From the NCBI RefSeq assembly GCF_039909015.1, contig NZ_CP150919.1:5308501-5372500 (forward strand): DNA of 64,000 nt. Direction: 5' to 3'. The stretch comes from Pseudomonas grandcourensis. Its GTDB lineage: Bacteria; Pseudomonadota; Gammaproteobacteria; Pseudomonadales; Pseudomonadaceae. Both the position numbers and the translations under genes were made by a program. Below are positions 8,796-17,705 of the stretch, one piece after another. Positions within the stretch are counted from its first letter, which is position 1; each line of letters starts with the position of its first letter. Below the pieces are notes generated by a model. It was given only the letters and a program-made list of their open reading frames with translations. It did no database searches and had not been told where the DNA came from.

Positions 8796-8832
8796 CATGG
8801 CAAGCGTCCAAATTCCCAGAGGTTTTTTTATC

Positions 8833-9159
8833 ATGGTCATCGATTTCAGCCGTTTGAACAGCTCCTCGTCCCTTACGGGCAGTACACGTACCAGCGCCAG
8901 CAAGGAAAGTGCCGAGGCCGGCAAATCCGCGCCGCTGGAGTCCGCGGCCGAACAGGCCGGTACCGTCAAAAGCGGGGAATCGGTACATCTCAGCAATGAG
9001 GCTCAACAGTTGCAGAAGGTCACTGACAAGCTGCGCGATCAGCCTGCCGTCGACAACGCCCGCGTGGCCGAGTTGAAAGCAGCGATTGCCGATGGCAGCT
9101 ATAAAGTCGACAGCAACCGCGTAGCCAGCAAACTGCTCAACTTCGAAGCCCAGCGCTAG
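8833..9159 (+). CDS. flgM: Anti-sigma-28 factor FlgM
   Basis: Binds and inhibits FliA (sigma-28) until the hook is complete, then is exported. The 108-residue product begins [11 protein letters not shown], has the disordered Ser/Ala-rich N-terminal half and the conserved C-terminal FliA-binding helices ([46 protein letters not shown]). The start at 8833 is preferred over an earlier frame because it gives the conserved N-terminus and lies just after the FliA promoter. flgN follows 48 bases later. Confidence 0.94.
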   Translation: MVIDFSRLNSSSSLTGSTRTSASKESAEAGKSAPLESAAEQAGTVKSGESVHLSNEAQQLQKVTDKLRDQPAVDNARVAELKAAIADGSYKVDSNRVASKLLNFEAQR

Positions 9160-9207
9160 GCCACCGCCGGCGCCAGGCTTTTGGACGCTTAAAACCCAAG
9201 GCCAGCC

Positions 9208-9675
9208 ATGCACGACACTAATTTACTGCAACTGATCACCGACGACTTTGCTCCAGCGCAACACCTGCTGGAATTACTGCAGACCGAATCCCTCGCATTG
9301 CATGGCCGCGACATGCCATTGCTCGAGAACATCCTGGCGCAGAAACAGGCATTGATCGTTTTGCTCGAACAGCATGGCCGCAAGCGCAGTGAAATCCTCG
9401 CCAGCCTGAACCTGCCAACCAACCGTGGCGGTCTGGAACAATTGGCCGACCAGTCGAGCATTGGCGAGCAGTTGCTGGCACAAAGTGACGTGCTGACCGA
9501 TCTCCTGGCCCAGTGCCAGGCCATCAATGCCAACAATGGCCAGTCGATCCTCATTCAGCAGGCAGCGACGGCCACCCAGCTGAAAATCCTCACCGGCGGT
9601 GAAACCCCGGCGCTTTACGATGCCAGCGGAACATTCTCCAAGCTTGCCAAGCCGCGCCAGCTCAGTCAGGCATAA
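9208..9675 (+). CDS. flgN: Flagellar export chaperone FlgN
   Basis: Cytoplasmic type III chaperone for the hook-filament junction proteins FlgK and FlgL. The 155-residue, mostly helical protein (LLQLITDDFAPAQHLLELLQTESLAL) matches the FlgN family in size and position after flgM. It probably shares the flgM message; flgZ follows after 92 bases. Confidence 0.92.
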   Translation: MHDTNLLQLITDDFAPAQHLLELLQTESLALHGRDMPLLENILAQKQALIVLLEQHGRKRSEILASLNLPTNRGGLEQLADQSSIGEQLLAQSDVLTDLLAQCQAINANNGQSILIQQAATATQLKILTGGETPALYDASGTFSKLAKPRQLSQA

Positions 9676-9767
9676 GCCGGTCAATGCCCCCGCTCTATCA
9701 AGACGCGCAACATACTGGCAAACTGATAGCCTGCCGTAGTCAAATTTTGTCTGGAGATTGATTAACC

Positions 9768-10514
9768 GTGTCCAATGCCTTATCCGTGGATGATGCTCCG
9801 CAGCCACCCAAGGTGCTCTCCACGCCCTTGGAAATCTCCAGCAACCTGCGCCAGCTGCTCGAAAGCCATGACCCGCTGATCATCACGTTCCACGAGCGCA
9901 GCCAGCGCTTCCAGAGCTACCTGGTGGACCTGGACCGTGACAGCAACATGATTGCCCTGGACGAAATGATTCCCCGTGACGGCGAGCGTTACCTGCTGGC
10001 GGGCGAACCGTTCAGGGTCGAAGGCTTCCACGAAGGCGTGCGCATCGCCTGGGAAAGCAACGGCCAGTTGAACATCGACGAATCCGCTGGCAGTCGCTGC
10101 TATCGCGGCTCCCTGCCCGATGAAGTGGTGTACCACCAGCGCCGCAATGCGTTCCGCGCCGCGCTGAAACTGGCACAACTGGTCAACGTCAATCTCGACG
10201 GCGAAAAGCTCAAGGCGCCGATCAGCGGCAAGCTGCTGGATATTTCCGCTACCGGCTGCAAACTGCGCTTCGACGGCGACATCACCGGCAGCCTGCAACT
10301 GGGTCAGGTCTACGACCGTTTCAACGCCGACCTGCCCTTTGGCAAGATGACCGCGCCGGTCGAGTTGCGTTATCTGCACTTCGAAGAAAGGATTTCCACC
10401 ACCTTCGCCGGCATTCGCTTCCACAACATGAGCGGGCTGGTGCAGCGTCAGGTCGAACGCTTCGTCTACCAGTTGCAACGCGAAGCACGCCGCTTCGACA
10501 AAGACGACATGTAA
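9768..10514 (+). CDS. flgZ: PilZ-domain flagellar brake protein (YcgR/FlgZ type)
   Basis: Cyclic di-GMP receptor that slows or redirects flagellar rotation. The 248-residue protein has an N-terminal YcgR domain (about residues 15-115) and a C-terminal PilZ domain (about 120-240) with both binding motifs visible: RRNAFR (RxxxR) and DISATGCKL (D/NxSxxG). The start is GTG at 9768 with GGAG about ten bases upstream. Its place right after flgMN is the flgMNZ arrangement known in P. fluorescens. A strong terminator follows the stop. Confidence 0.92.
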   Translation: MSNALSVDDAPQPPKVLSTPLEISSNLRQLLESHDPLIITFHERSQRFQSYLVDLDRDSNMIALDEMIPRDGERYLLAGEPFRVEGFHEGVRIAWESNGQLNIDESAGSRCYRGSLPDEVVYHQRRNAFRAALKLAQLVNVNLDGEKLKAPISGKLLDISATGCKLRFDGDITGSLQLGQVYDRFNADLPFGKMTAPVELRYLHFEERISTTFAGIRFHNMSGLVQRQVERFVYQLQREARRFDKDDM

Positions 10515-10525
10515 TAGAGCGGCAA

Positions 10526-10567
10526 CAAAAAACGGGCAGTCCCTTGCGGAGACTGCCCGTTTTTTTG
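10526..10567. terminator. Terminator between flgZ and the MFS gene
   Basis: Ten-base stem ACGGGCAGTC (10532-10541) / GACTGCCCGT (10551-10560) with A-run before and T-run after; serves the convergent flgZ and MFS genes. Confidence 0.9.
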
Positions 10568-10577
10568 TGCCCCGGTT

Positions 10578-11948
10578 TTATGGCCTGGCCTCGGTAAAGC
10601 TCTGCTCGCGGCCCGAGTCAGGATCTTCTGGTGGCTCATCGGAATCAGGCCCAGATTCCGGTTCGGCTGGCGGCTCCGGATTCACCGGATTGCACATCTG
10701 ATCCTGCACCACCTGTTCATCGACACGCGGGTCCAGGCAGGCCACCAGTGGCGAACTTGTCATATTGTCCGGCATGGCCACGTGATGCAGCGGTGCGTCG
10801 TCTACCTGATGCAGGTTGGTCACCGCTTTCGGGCGAATCCGCCATACCAGCACCAACGCAAAGAAACTGAAGAAGGCATAGAGCATCTGGCTGCCGAACA
10901 GCTTCATCAGCACGCCTGCCACCAGTGGCCCGATACTCGCGCCAACGCCGTAGGTCACCAGCAACATTGCCGTCAGGGACACCCGGCGATCGCCTTCGAC
11001 ATGGTCATTGGAGAACGCCACCGCCAACGGATACAGGCAGAACTGCACCAGCGAACAGAGGAACCCGGCGATGAACAATACCTCCAGCGGCACCTGCGGC
11101 ATGATCGCCAGCGGCAGGGCAGCCAGTGCCAGGCTGAACGCGAAACTGCGGATCAACACGGCCCGATCGTAGCGGTCGGACAACCAGCCCAACGGCCACT
11201 GCACCAGCAGCCCGGCAAAAATGCAGCTACCCATGAACAGACCGACCTGCTCGGTGGACAACCCTTGCTGCGAGGCATACAGCGGCGCCAGACCGTAGAA
11301 CGAACCGACGATCAGGCCTGCCCCGAGCACCGTGCTCAGTGACTGCGGCACGCGCTTGATAAAGAACCGTGGTTCCATCGGTGCCGGATGCAACGGTGCC
11401 GGGTGAATCCGTCGGGTCAGGGCCACGGGTACCAGACACAACGCGAAACACAGGGCGACCAACATCAGCAATTCAAGCCCCAGCCCTGGGTGCATGACCA
11501 GAATCAACTGCCCCAGCACCAACCCCAGGTACGAAGCGATCATGTAGCCGCTGAAGACCATGCCGCGCTGATTGGCATCGGCCTGCTCATTGAGCCAGCT
11601 CTCGATCACCATGTACTGGCACATCATGCCGAGGCCGACGATCACCCGCAAAAACAGCCAGGCCGGCAACCAGTCCACCAGGCCATGGCCGAGCACCGCC
11701 GCGCCAACGATCCCGGCACACGCCGAATAGGCCCGGATATGCCCGACCCGGGCAATCAACCGGTGACCGATCTTGCCCCCCAGCACCAGGCCGAAATAGT
11801 TGGCGGCCATCAGCGCACCGACCCACAGACTGTCGACATGGTCGGCAGCCAGGCGCAACGCCAGGTAAGTACTCAACAGACCCGAGCCGATCAACATCAT
11901 CAGCGAGGCGAAATACAGCGCTCGAAAGGATTTCCAGATTTGGCGCAT
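10578..11948 (-). CDS. MFS transporter (YcaD-like)
   Basis: Inner-membrane secondary transporter of the major facilitator superfamily; the substrate is not predictable. The 456-residue protein shows about twelve hydrophobic segments, a loop-type GxLxxR motif after helix 2 (LGGKIGHRLIARVGH) and its counterpart in the second half (PLGWLSDRYDRAVLI). The last 50 residues form a hydrophilic, Pro/Glu/Asp-rich cytoplasmic tail (ending DSGREQSFTEARP), longer than usual. It stands alone between flgZ and the glutamine synthetase-like gene. Confidence 0.85.
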   Translation of the reverse strand: MRQIWKSFRALYFASLMMLIGSGLLSTYLALRLAADHVDSLWVGALMAANYFGLVLGGKIGHRLIARVGHIRAYSACAGIVGAAVLGHGLVDWLPAWLFLRVIVGLGMMCQYMVIESWLNEQADANQRGMVFSGYMIASYLGLVLGQLILVMHPGLGLELLMLVALCFALCLVPVALTRRIHPAPLHPAPMEPRFFIKRVPQSLSTVLGAGLIVGSFYGLAPLYASQQGLSTEQVGLFMGSCIFAGLLVQWPLGWLSDRYDRAVLIRSFAFSLALAALPLAIMPQVPLEVLFIAGFLCSLVQFCLYPLAVAFSNDHVEGDRRVSLTAMLLVTYGVGASIGPLVAGVLMKLFGSQMLYAFFSFFALVLVWRIRPKAVTNLHQVDDAPLHHVAMPDNMTSSPLVACLDPRVDEQVVQDQMCNPVNPEPPAEPESGPDSDEPPEDPDSGREQSFTEARP

Positions 11949-12018
11949 CGGCGTTCCGAGCGGCTCCTTGCAGTGAGAGTCGGCTATCGCTAAACGATAG
12001 CCGGATGTCGACGGGACG

Positions 12019-13365
12019 TCAGGCCTGGGCTGCTAAAACACGCCTTTCCCAGGGAGTAATTTCATCATGGAAACTGGTCAGCTCCAGTGTCTTCGAAGCG
12101 ATGTAGCCTTCGATGAATTCCGCGCCGAACAGTTCCTTGGCCAACTGACTACGTTTCAGACGCTCAAGTGCCGCATGCAAGGTACACGGCAACGAAAGAT
12201 TGTCCGGCACTTCGAACTCACCCTGGATCGGCGCACTCGGCTCCAATGCCTTCTCGATGCCATACAACCCCGCCGCCAGGCTGGCGGCAATCGCCAGATA
12301 CGGGTTGGCATCGGCCCCCGGCAAGCGGTTCTCGACCCGACGGGCCACCGGCAAACTGGCCGGAATCCGCAGCCCCGCCGTCCGGTTGTCGTAGGACCAG
12401 CAGGCATTATTCGGTGAGGCGTAAGGGTGGCACAAGCGCTGATAGGAGTTCACGTTCGGCGCAAACAACGCAGTGAAATCGGCCATGCACGTTTGCTGAC
12501 CGGCAATGAAATGGCGGAAGGTGGCCGTCTCCTGCCCCGCCTCGTCGCTGAACACGTTACGCCCCGAATCGATCTCGACCACGCTCTGGTGGATATGCAT
12601 CGAACTGCCCGGCGTATGCGCCAACGGCTTGGCCATGCACACCACGCTCAGGCCGTGCTTGAGGGCCACTTCCTTGAGCAAGTGCTTGAACAGGAACGTC
12701 TGGTCGGCCAGCAACAGCGGATCACCGTGCAGCAGATTGATCTCGAACTGGCTGACGCCCATTTCGTGCATGAAGGTATCGCGAGGCAACCCCAACGCAG
12801 CCATGCACTCATAGACTTCATTGAAGAACGGCCGCAAGCCGTTGTTGGAACTGACGCTGAACGCCGACTGACCGTCTTCGCGGCGACCGTCCAGCCCCAG
12901 TGGCGGTTGAAAAGCCAGGGTCGGATCGGTGTTGGGGGCGAAGACAAAAAACTCGAGCTCGGTCGCCACCACAGGCGCCAGGCCGCGGGCCGCGTAACGG
13001 GCAATCACCGCCTTGAGCTGGCCACGGGTCGACAGGTTGGAACTGGTGGTGGTGCCCAGTTCATCCGCATCGCAAATGGCAAAGGCCCGCGGTGGATGGC
13101 TCCAGGGCAAGCGATGAATTTGCGCAGGGTCCGGGATCAGCGCCAGGTCGCCATCGTCGCTGCCGTAAAACCGCGCTGGCGGATAACCGCCCATGATGCA
13201 TTGCAGCAGCACACCCCGCGCCATCTGCAAACGTCGACCGTCGAGAAAACCCTCGGCGGTCATCACTTTGCCCCGTGGAACGCCATTCAAATCCGGCGTG
13301 ACACATTCAACTTGATCAATACCCGTCAATCGCTGCGCGAGTGAACTCAGGCCAACGGTCGTCAT
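12019..13365 (-). CDS. Glutamine synthetase family ligase (PuuA-like)
   Basis: ATP-dependent ligase joining glutamate to an amine, probably a polyamine or related amine and not ammonia. The 448-residue protein has the glutamine synthetase catalytic features: ATELEFFVF (metal-binding glutamate), GSSMHIHQS, and RVENRLPGADANPYLAIAA. It lacks the adenylylation-site context of housekeeping GlnA. No other putrescine genes are adjacent, so the exact amine is unknown. Confidence 0.85.
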   Translation of the reverse strand: MTTVGLSSLAQRLTGIDQVECVTPDLNGVPRGKVMTAEGFLDGRRLQMARGVLLQCIMGGYPPARFYGSDDGDLALIPDPAQIHRLPWSHPPRAFAICDADELGTTTSSNLSTRGQLKAVIARYAARGLAPVVATELEFFVFAPNTDPTLAFQPPLGLDGRREDGQSAFSVSSNNGLRPFFNEVYECMAALGLPRDTFMHEMGVSQFEINLLHGDPLLLADQTFLFKHLLKEVALKHGLSVVCMAKPLAHTPGSSMHIHQSVVEIDSGRNVFSDEAGQETATFRHFIAGQQTCMADFTALFAPNVNSYQRLCHPYASPNNACWSYDNRTAGLRIPASLPVARRVENRLPGADANPYLAIAASLAAGLYGIEKALEPSAPIQGEFEVPDNLSLPCTLHAALERLKRSQLAKELFGAEFIEGYIASKTLELTSFHDEITPWERRVLAAQA

Positions 13366-13464
13366 GACGCTATCCTTGTTATTGTGCGGGCCGCGAACGG
13401 CGACCGTACAAAATAGGCTCCACGTGTTCGGAATTTCAAGCAGCGTTAATAAATATGCTGCCGG

Positions 13465-14157
13465 TCAGGGCAGGTAAAGACGGAACACTCCACCACCCAA
13501 CGGCCCGCCATTGCTGATTTCGGTACGCCCACTCACGCCATTGCGCTGATGCAGCGCGGCAATTCGCCCGGCAAAGTACAGGCCCAGCCCGGTGCTGCCG
13601 GTGCTTTGATTGATGCCCTGCACATAATCGGCCTGACGCTCGATCATCTGCGCCGGATACCCCTGGCCATCGTCATTGATGGTCAACACCAGTTGCCCGG
13701 CTTCGTCGCTGACGCTGATCAGAACGGCATGCCGTGCAAAGCGAATGGCGTTGTTGATGCAGTTGGCCAATACCGACGCGATCAACTCGCGGTCGAAGAA
13801 ACCCAGCGGGCACAGCGGGTCCACTTCATAGGTGGCCATGATGCCGCGGCTGGCGAACACCTCCTGATGACAGGCCAGTTGCGCTTCGATGAAGTCGTCC
13901 AGTTCATGGTAGGCCGGTTGCAATGGCATCTGGTTGACGCCGAGCTTGTACAGCCCCAGCAACTGCACCAGCATGCCGTTGAGGTGGGCGAATTCGAAGT
14001 CGATCACACCCTGCTCCGGCGCCTGCCGCGCCGACTCCGGCAATCGCCCCAGCCACTGGCTGTGGGCCTGCATCAACATGGCCAGCGAGTTCTTCATGTC
14101 GTGCACGGTAGAGGCGATTACCGTGGAGAAATCCAGTGCCTGTTCGTTGTCGTTCAT
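13465..14157 (-). CDS. Sensor histidine kinase (soluble, no visible input domain)
   Basis: Histidine kinase of 230 residues containing an H-box (TVHDMKNSLAML), N-box (NCINNAIRFA), G1 (DDGQGYP) and G2 (GSTGLGLYFAGRIAALH). There is no transmembrane segment or recognised sensor domain, so it is a short cytoplasmic kinase. The ATG at 14157 overlaps the stop of the upstream response regulator gene as ATGA, meaning translational coupling and a matched two-component pair. A longer frame to 14250 would overlap the upstream gene by 97 bases and is less likely. Input signal unknown. Confidence 0.85.
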   Translation of the reverse strand: MNDNEQALDFSTVIASTVHDMKNSLAMLMQAHSQWLGRLPESARQAPEQGVIDFEFAHLNGMLVQLLGLYKLGVNQMPLQPAYHELDDFIEAQLACHQEVFASRGIMATYEVDPLCPLGFFDRELIASVLANCINNAIRFARHAVLISVSDEAGQLVLTINDDGQGYPAQMIERQADYVQGINQSTGSTGLGLYFAGRIAALHQRNGVSGRTEISNGGPLGGGVFRLYLP

Positions 14158-15758
14158 TGGCCAAGCGCCTTGCTTTTCAGCTTCTGGTAACGCGGATAGC
14201 GCGCGTCGGAGTCGGGCATCAGGCCAACCATTTTCAGGCAGGTCCGACATTCTTCCAGCTCCGCCGAAGGAACGCTGGTATCGGTGCCATGCAACAACGA
14301 CTGCGCCATGTTCAGGGCGATACTGATGTTCTTCGGTTGCATCGCCAGGGCCTTGCGGAATACCTGCCGGGCCTCCACCAGGTTGCCGGTCTTGTAGACG
14401 CGCACCCCCTGACGGTTGAGTTCCGCGGCGGCATTGCCGGAATTGAGGATGCTCGGGTCGTCGGTCTGCTTGGCGATGTCCTTCATGACCACCGGATCGT
14501 CGCCGTAGATTTCCACGCAGTTTTTAAGCATCGCGGTCCCTGCCTCGGTCTGCCCGAGCAGTTTCAGCTGCTTGGCCACCAGCAAAGCCGCCTCGGCGCT
14601 CATGAATTGCTCCATGCCATCCAGACGCAGCAAGGCTTGCTCGGTGAGCTTGTCCGCCGTCTCGGCGTCGTTGAGCAACAGGCTGGTGGCCTTCATCAGG
14701 CGCGCGCGGATTTGCAGGCCCGGATCGGAGGGATTTTCCTTGGCCACGGCACTCAATGTGGTGTTGATTTCCAGGCGGGTGCGCGTGTCCAGGCCCCGTT
14801 CGCTGCCCTTGCTGATCAACGCATGGGCCAGGCCGAGGTTGCTTTCGGCATCCTTGAACCGCGATTGCGCACCCTGGCTCACGGCCTGGCGATAGGCCTT
14901 GGCCGCCGTGTCGAAGTCCTCGTTGGTCATCGCCAGCTTACCGAGCAACGCTTGCCGGCGTACCGCCAGCGGCGACAGGCGAATCGCCTCTTCCAGGACG
15001 CGCTGCGCACCCTTGGTATCCCCTTCGGCGACCAGCACGTCCGCCATGCCGTCATACAGCGACGGCATCATCGGGAAGACTTTCAGGGCTTTTTCATAAA
15101 TGCCCTTGGCCTGCCCGACCTGACCACGCTTGAACAGCAACTTGCCCAACCCGGCAAACGCCCATGGCAACGGGCGGTCGGCGATGATGCCGTCGTAGAG
15201 ACGCTCCAGCGCTTCGTTCTGATTCAGGTCGCGCAGGGCATCGGCGCGATAGCGCAGGCACAGCGGCGAGTAACGAATATCTTGTTTACACAGGGCGATG
15301 CAGGCATTGAGCACCTCCATCGGCTTGCCCCGGTCGAGGGCCTGCAGGATCGGCTTGAGCAGTGTCTTGCGCTGCTCCAGGCGCTCCAGGCGCTGAGCCA
15401 GGCTGGAACGGTTGAACGGCTTGGTCAGGTAGGCATCGGGCTCATGCTCCAATGCACTGAGCACCATGGCCTGGCTGGTTTCGGCGGTGACCATGACGAA
15501 CACCGCTTCATGGCTGATCAGTTTTTCTACCATCAGGTCTTCGAGCACCTGCTGGCCATTCTTCTTGCCGTCACCCAGGTGAAAGTCCTGCAGGATGAAG
15601 TCATATTGCTTCTGCGAGCACATTTTCAGCGCCTGCTCGCCGGTATCGGCAGTGTCCACTTCCTTGACGCCCAGTTCACGCAGCATCGACCTGACCGAAC
15701 TGCGGAAGTCCGAGAAATCATCGACGATCAGAAAACGCTTTTGGTGATACGACAGCAT
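14154..15758 (-). CDS. Response regulator with TPR-type repeats
   Basis: Protein of 534 residues with an N-terminal receiver domain (about 1-130: FLIVDDFSD acidic pair, ILQDFHLG phospho-acceptor, VTAETS, YLTKPFN) followed by roughly 380 residues of helical tetratricopeptide-like repeats (GDTKGAQRVLEEAIRLSPLAVRRQALLG, NLVEARQVFRKALAMQPKNI). There is no DNA-binding output, so signalling is expected through protein contacts. It is coupled to the downstream kinase by a four-base overlap. The pair is conserved in my memory of pseudomonads but has no established name that I can give. Confidence 0.85.
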   Translation of the reverse strand: MLSYHQKRFLIVDDFSDFRSSVRSMLRELGVKEVDTADTGEQALKMCSQKQYDFILQDFHLGDGKKNGQQVLEDLMVEKLISHEAVFVMVTAETSQAMVLSALEHEPDAYLTKPFNRSSLAQRLERLEQRKTLLKPILQALDRGKPMEVLNACIALCKQDIRYSPLCLRYRADALRDLNQNEALERLYDGIIADRPLPWAFAGLGKLLFKRGQVGQAKGIYEKALKVFPMMPSLYDGMADVLVAEGDTKGAQRVLEEAIRLSPLAVRRQALLGKLAMTNEDFDTAAKAYRQAVSQGAQSRFKDAESNLGLAHALISKGSERGLDTRTRLEINTTLSAVAKENPSDPGLQIRARLMKATSLLLNDAETADKLTEQALLRLDGMEQFMSAEAALLVAKQLKLLGQTEAGTAMLKNCVEIYGDDPVVMKDIAKQTDDPSILNSGNAAAELNRQGVRVYKTGNLVEARQVFRKALAMQPKNISIALNMAQSLLHGTDTSVPSAELEECRTCLKMVGLMPDSDARYPRYQKLKSKALGQ

Positions 15759-16025
15759 CGAAGATTTCCAGGCAATTTAAGAAGAAGAACCCAAAGGCAA
15801 ATACACGGACGGACTCAGCTTCGCAGCCCTTGATTTGGCGCGCAGATGATAGCTGGTAGCCCTTAGCCATCAAACACCTTCTCATCGCCAATCAACACAT
15901 GCATCGACGCGAGAAAAGGCTCGTAACTGCCCGTGTTATCGGCCAGCCATGGCATTCCCTTGAGAACCTTCCCCAACGCTCACTCTGAATATGTGAAGGC
16001 GTTACAGAAAACGAGACATCACGCA
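15759..16025. other. Intergenic region upstream of the response regulator gene
   Basis: About 270 bases between the response regulator gene start and the tRNA terminator. It should contain the promoter of the regulator/kinase pair; I see no repeat, structured element or credible small gene in it. Confidence 0.5.
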
Positions 16026-16068
16026 CAAAAAAGCCCCACCGGAATCAATCTTCCGGCAGGGCTTTTTT
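16026..16068 (-). terminator. Terminator of tRNA-Arg(CCT)
   Basis: Hairpin AAGCCCCACCGGAA / TTCCGGCAGGGCTT with T/A runs on both sides, 25 bases past the 3' end of the tRNA gene. Confidence 0.85.
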
Positions 16069-16092
16069 GGACAGCAAAGTGCTGATGAATGA

Positions 16093-16169
16093 TGGTGTCC
16101 CAGGGCAGGTTCGAACTGCCAACCTTCCCCTTAGGAGGGGGATGCTCTATCCAATTGAGCTACTGAGAC
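16093..16169 (-). tRNA. tRNA-Arg (anticodon CCT)
   Basis: Cloverleaf readable on the minus strand: acceptor GTCTCAG / CTGGGAC, discriminator A, encoded CCA, D-arm TAGCTCAATTGGATAGAGCA, anticodon stem TCCCC/GGGGA with loop CTCCTAA (anticodon CCT, reading AGG), and a T-arm with GGTTCGAACTGCC read on the opposite strand. Confidence 0.95.
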
Positions 16170-16459
16170 ACACGATGACCGCGACGATACGCGGTGCGAT
16201 GGACGGCGAGCATGTTAACGGCCGGGCTGGCTTTTGTCATGTCGTCCGTAGGCTTTTTAAGTGTAGGCAGACGCCTCGGCCGGGCGCGGACTTGTTTACC
16301 GTGCAAATTGCATCACTGCAAAAAGCCATCATTGCAAAATGCAATACAGCACTTTACCAAAAATAACTTAATTCATTGTTTTTAAAGAATTTAATTGCCG
16401 ATAAACTCTGGCATGCGAGCTGCTTCTGCTGTTCTCACAGAACAACCGAGGCCCGCCCC

Positions 16460-16681
16460 ATGAAGAGCGCCCTTTCACTCTCCTATGCCATCGCACTGGC
16501 GGTTTTAGCGGGAGTTCATTTTGTTCCCGAGAGCAGCGCTATGCAGGTTGCCCAACGTATGCCGCATTACCTTCAGTTGCAGAAGGCACCGCAGCTGGCA
16601 GTGACGAGTGACCGGCACGGCTTTGTCAGTCAGGAAAACACCCTGATGCCGGCTCCATCCGCAGAACGTTTGGTATTTTGA
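16460..16681 (+). CDS. Small hypothetical exported or membrane-anchored protein
   Basis: 73-residue product starting MKSALSLSYAIALAVLAGVHF, an N-terminal hydrophobic segment that could be a signal peptide or anchor, followed by a polar stretch with no recognised domain. The ATG at 16460 follows an AACCGAGG stretch. It is 23 bases before the next small membrane gene and both probably share a transcript. I do not recognise the family. Confidence 0.6.
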   Translation: MKSALSLSYAIALAVLAGVHFVPESSAMQVAQRMPHYLQLQKAPQLAVTSDRHGFVSQENTLMPAPSAERLVF

Positions 16682-16704
16682 ATGACCCTCACCAGGAGTA
16701 CTGC

Positions 16705-16884
16705 ATGTCCAGATCAGCCGCGAGTTTCTTCATCCTCGCCTTGTCGAGCGGCATTTTTCATCTGTCATTGACCCAGGACATGGTCGTCACCCTTCCCCTG
16801 ATCGCCTGTGGCGTATTCAGTGCGCTTTTCGTGCTCGCATTGATCGCCGGGCGCAAGATCAAGTTTGATCCGGTACTGCGTTGA
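16705..16884 (+). CDS. Small hypothetical inner-membrane protein
   Basis: 59-residue protein with two hydrophobic segments (SAASFFILALSSGIFHLSL and TLPLIACGVFSALFVLALIAG) and a basic C-terminus. The ATG at 16705 is chosen because AGGAG lies six bases upstream. An inverted repeat (ATGGCAG / CTGCCAT, 16892-16920) follows but lacks a T-run. Function unknown. Confidence 0.65.
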   Translation: MSRSAASFFILALSSGIFHLSLTQDMVVTLPLIACGVFSALFVLALIAGRKIKFDPVLR

Positions 16885-16954
16885 TCCTGACATGGCAGAC
16901 CCGCTGCAAGGGCCTGCCATCCATCCTGAATTCACCCCCGCCATACGACTTCCC

Positions 16955-17188
16955 CTAGTAAATCGGCCATTTGCCACTATTCTGTAAAAGGTAAGGAACA
17001 GGGATCGAGTTCACTTTTTCCTGCCCGTCGGAAACCTTTCGTCGGGTGGAGAAAGCCCGAAGTGATACGGCCTGGTCGAACTTTTCAAACCAGTCCGCAT
17101 TTCTGATAATTGGTGCTGGCAGAACGCCTTTATCCAGTTCAATATTTGTCACAGAATTGACGCCAAGGATATGGCTACTTTGAGGCAT
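16955..17188 (-). CDS. Hypothetical small protein
   Basis: 77-residue frame from an ATG at 17188 with AGAGG eight bases upstream; the product (MPQSSHILGVNSVTNIELDK...) has no membrane segment and no recognised domain. It is divergent from amrZ across about 110 bases. The good ribosome binding site favours a real gene, but the family is unknown to me. Confidence 0.45.
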   Translation of the reverse strand: MPQSSHILGVNSVTNIELDKGVLPAPIIRNADWFEKFDQAVSLRAFSTRRKVSDGQEKVNSIPVPYLLQNSGKWPIY

Positions 17189-17298
17189 GATGCGCGCCTC
17201 TATCAATTCAGGTTGAACATTTGGTCAGAGCGCTTGTCCTACCAGACATCCTGCGGCCAATCCCGAAAACCGCTCCCCTGAACTAACCGGTTAAATAT

Positions 17299-17625
17299 AT
17301 GCGCCCATTGAAACAGGCAATTTATTCCAGCCGTACGGCTGACAAGTTCGTCGTACGTCTGCCAGACGGAATGCGTGAACGCATTGCCGAGGTGGCTCGC
17401 AATCATCATCGCAGCATGAACTCCGAAATCATTGCGCGCCTTGAGCAGAGTCTTATTCAGGAAGGCGCACTGGGAGAAGAGTTGAGCATGCGCCTGGACA
17501 GCCCGGAGCTTTCCTTGCACGAACGGGAGCTGCTGCAGCGCTTCCGCCAGCTCTCCCATCGACAGCAGAACGCCCTGGTTTCGCTGATCGCCCATGACGC
17601 TGAAATGGCCGCCGACGCGTCCTGA
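17299..17625 (+). CDS. amrZ: Ribbon-helix-helix transcription factor AmrZ (AlgZ)
   Basis: Global regulator that in Pseudomonas controls alginate, motility, twitching and cyclic di-GMP genes. The 108-residue product has the AmrZ signature: a flexible N-terminus, the DNA-contacting beta strand ([23 protein letters not shown]), the RHH helices ([17 protein letters not shown]) and the C-terminal tetramerisation region ([20 protein letters not shown]). It has its own terminator at 17641-17669, and an IS element begins 80 bases downstream without touching the gene. Confidence 0.95.
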   Translation: MRPLKQAIYSSRTADKFVVRLPDGMRERIAEVARNHHRSMNSEIIARLEQSLIQEGALGEELSMRLDSPELSLHERELLQRFRQLSHRQQNALVSLIAHDAEMAADAS

Positions 17626-17640
17626 TTCAGCCAGAAAGCC

Positions 17641-17669
17641 CAAGCCAGCCTGATCGCTGGCTTTTTTTT
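17641..17669 (+). terminator. Terminator of amrZ
   Basis: Stem AGCCAGC (17643-17649) / GCTGGCT (17656-17662) followed by eight T residues, 18 bases after the amrZ stop. Confidence 0.9.
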
Positions 17670-17686
17670 GCCTGAAATCCGGGCAC

Positions 17687-17705
17687 AAAAAACCCGCCAA
17701 ATGGC
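17687..17705. terminator. Left half of a terminator split by the insertion element
   Basis: AAAAAACCCGCC here and GGCGGGTTTT at 19139-19148 are the two arms of one former hairpin with loop AAAT. The insertion element separates them, so the arms are now 1.4 kb apart. Confidence 0.8.
17696..17705. repeat. Target-site duplication, left copy
   Basis: GCCAAATGGC, a ten-base palindromic direct repeat identical to 19132-19141, bordering the insertion element. Confidence 0.85.

Noticed and set aside
14136..15833. A 565-codon open frame antisense to the TPR response regulator
   Set aside because: Same codon-bias shadow; no ribosome binding site and low-complexity His/Gln-rich translation.
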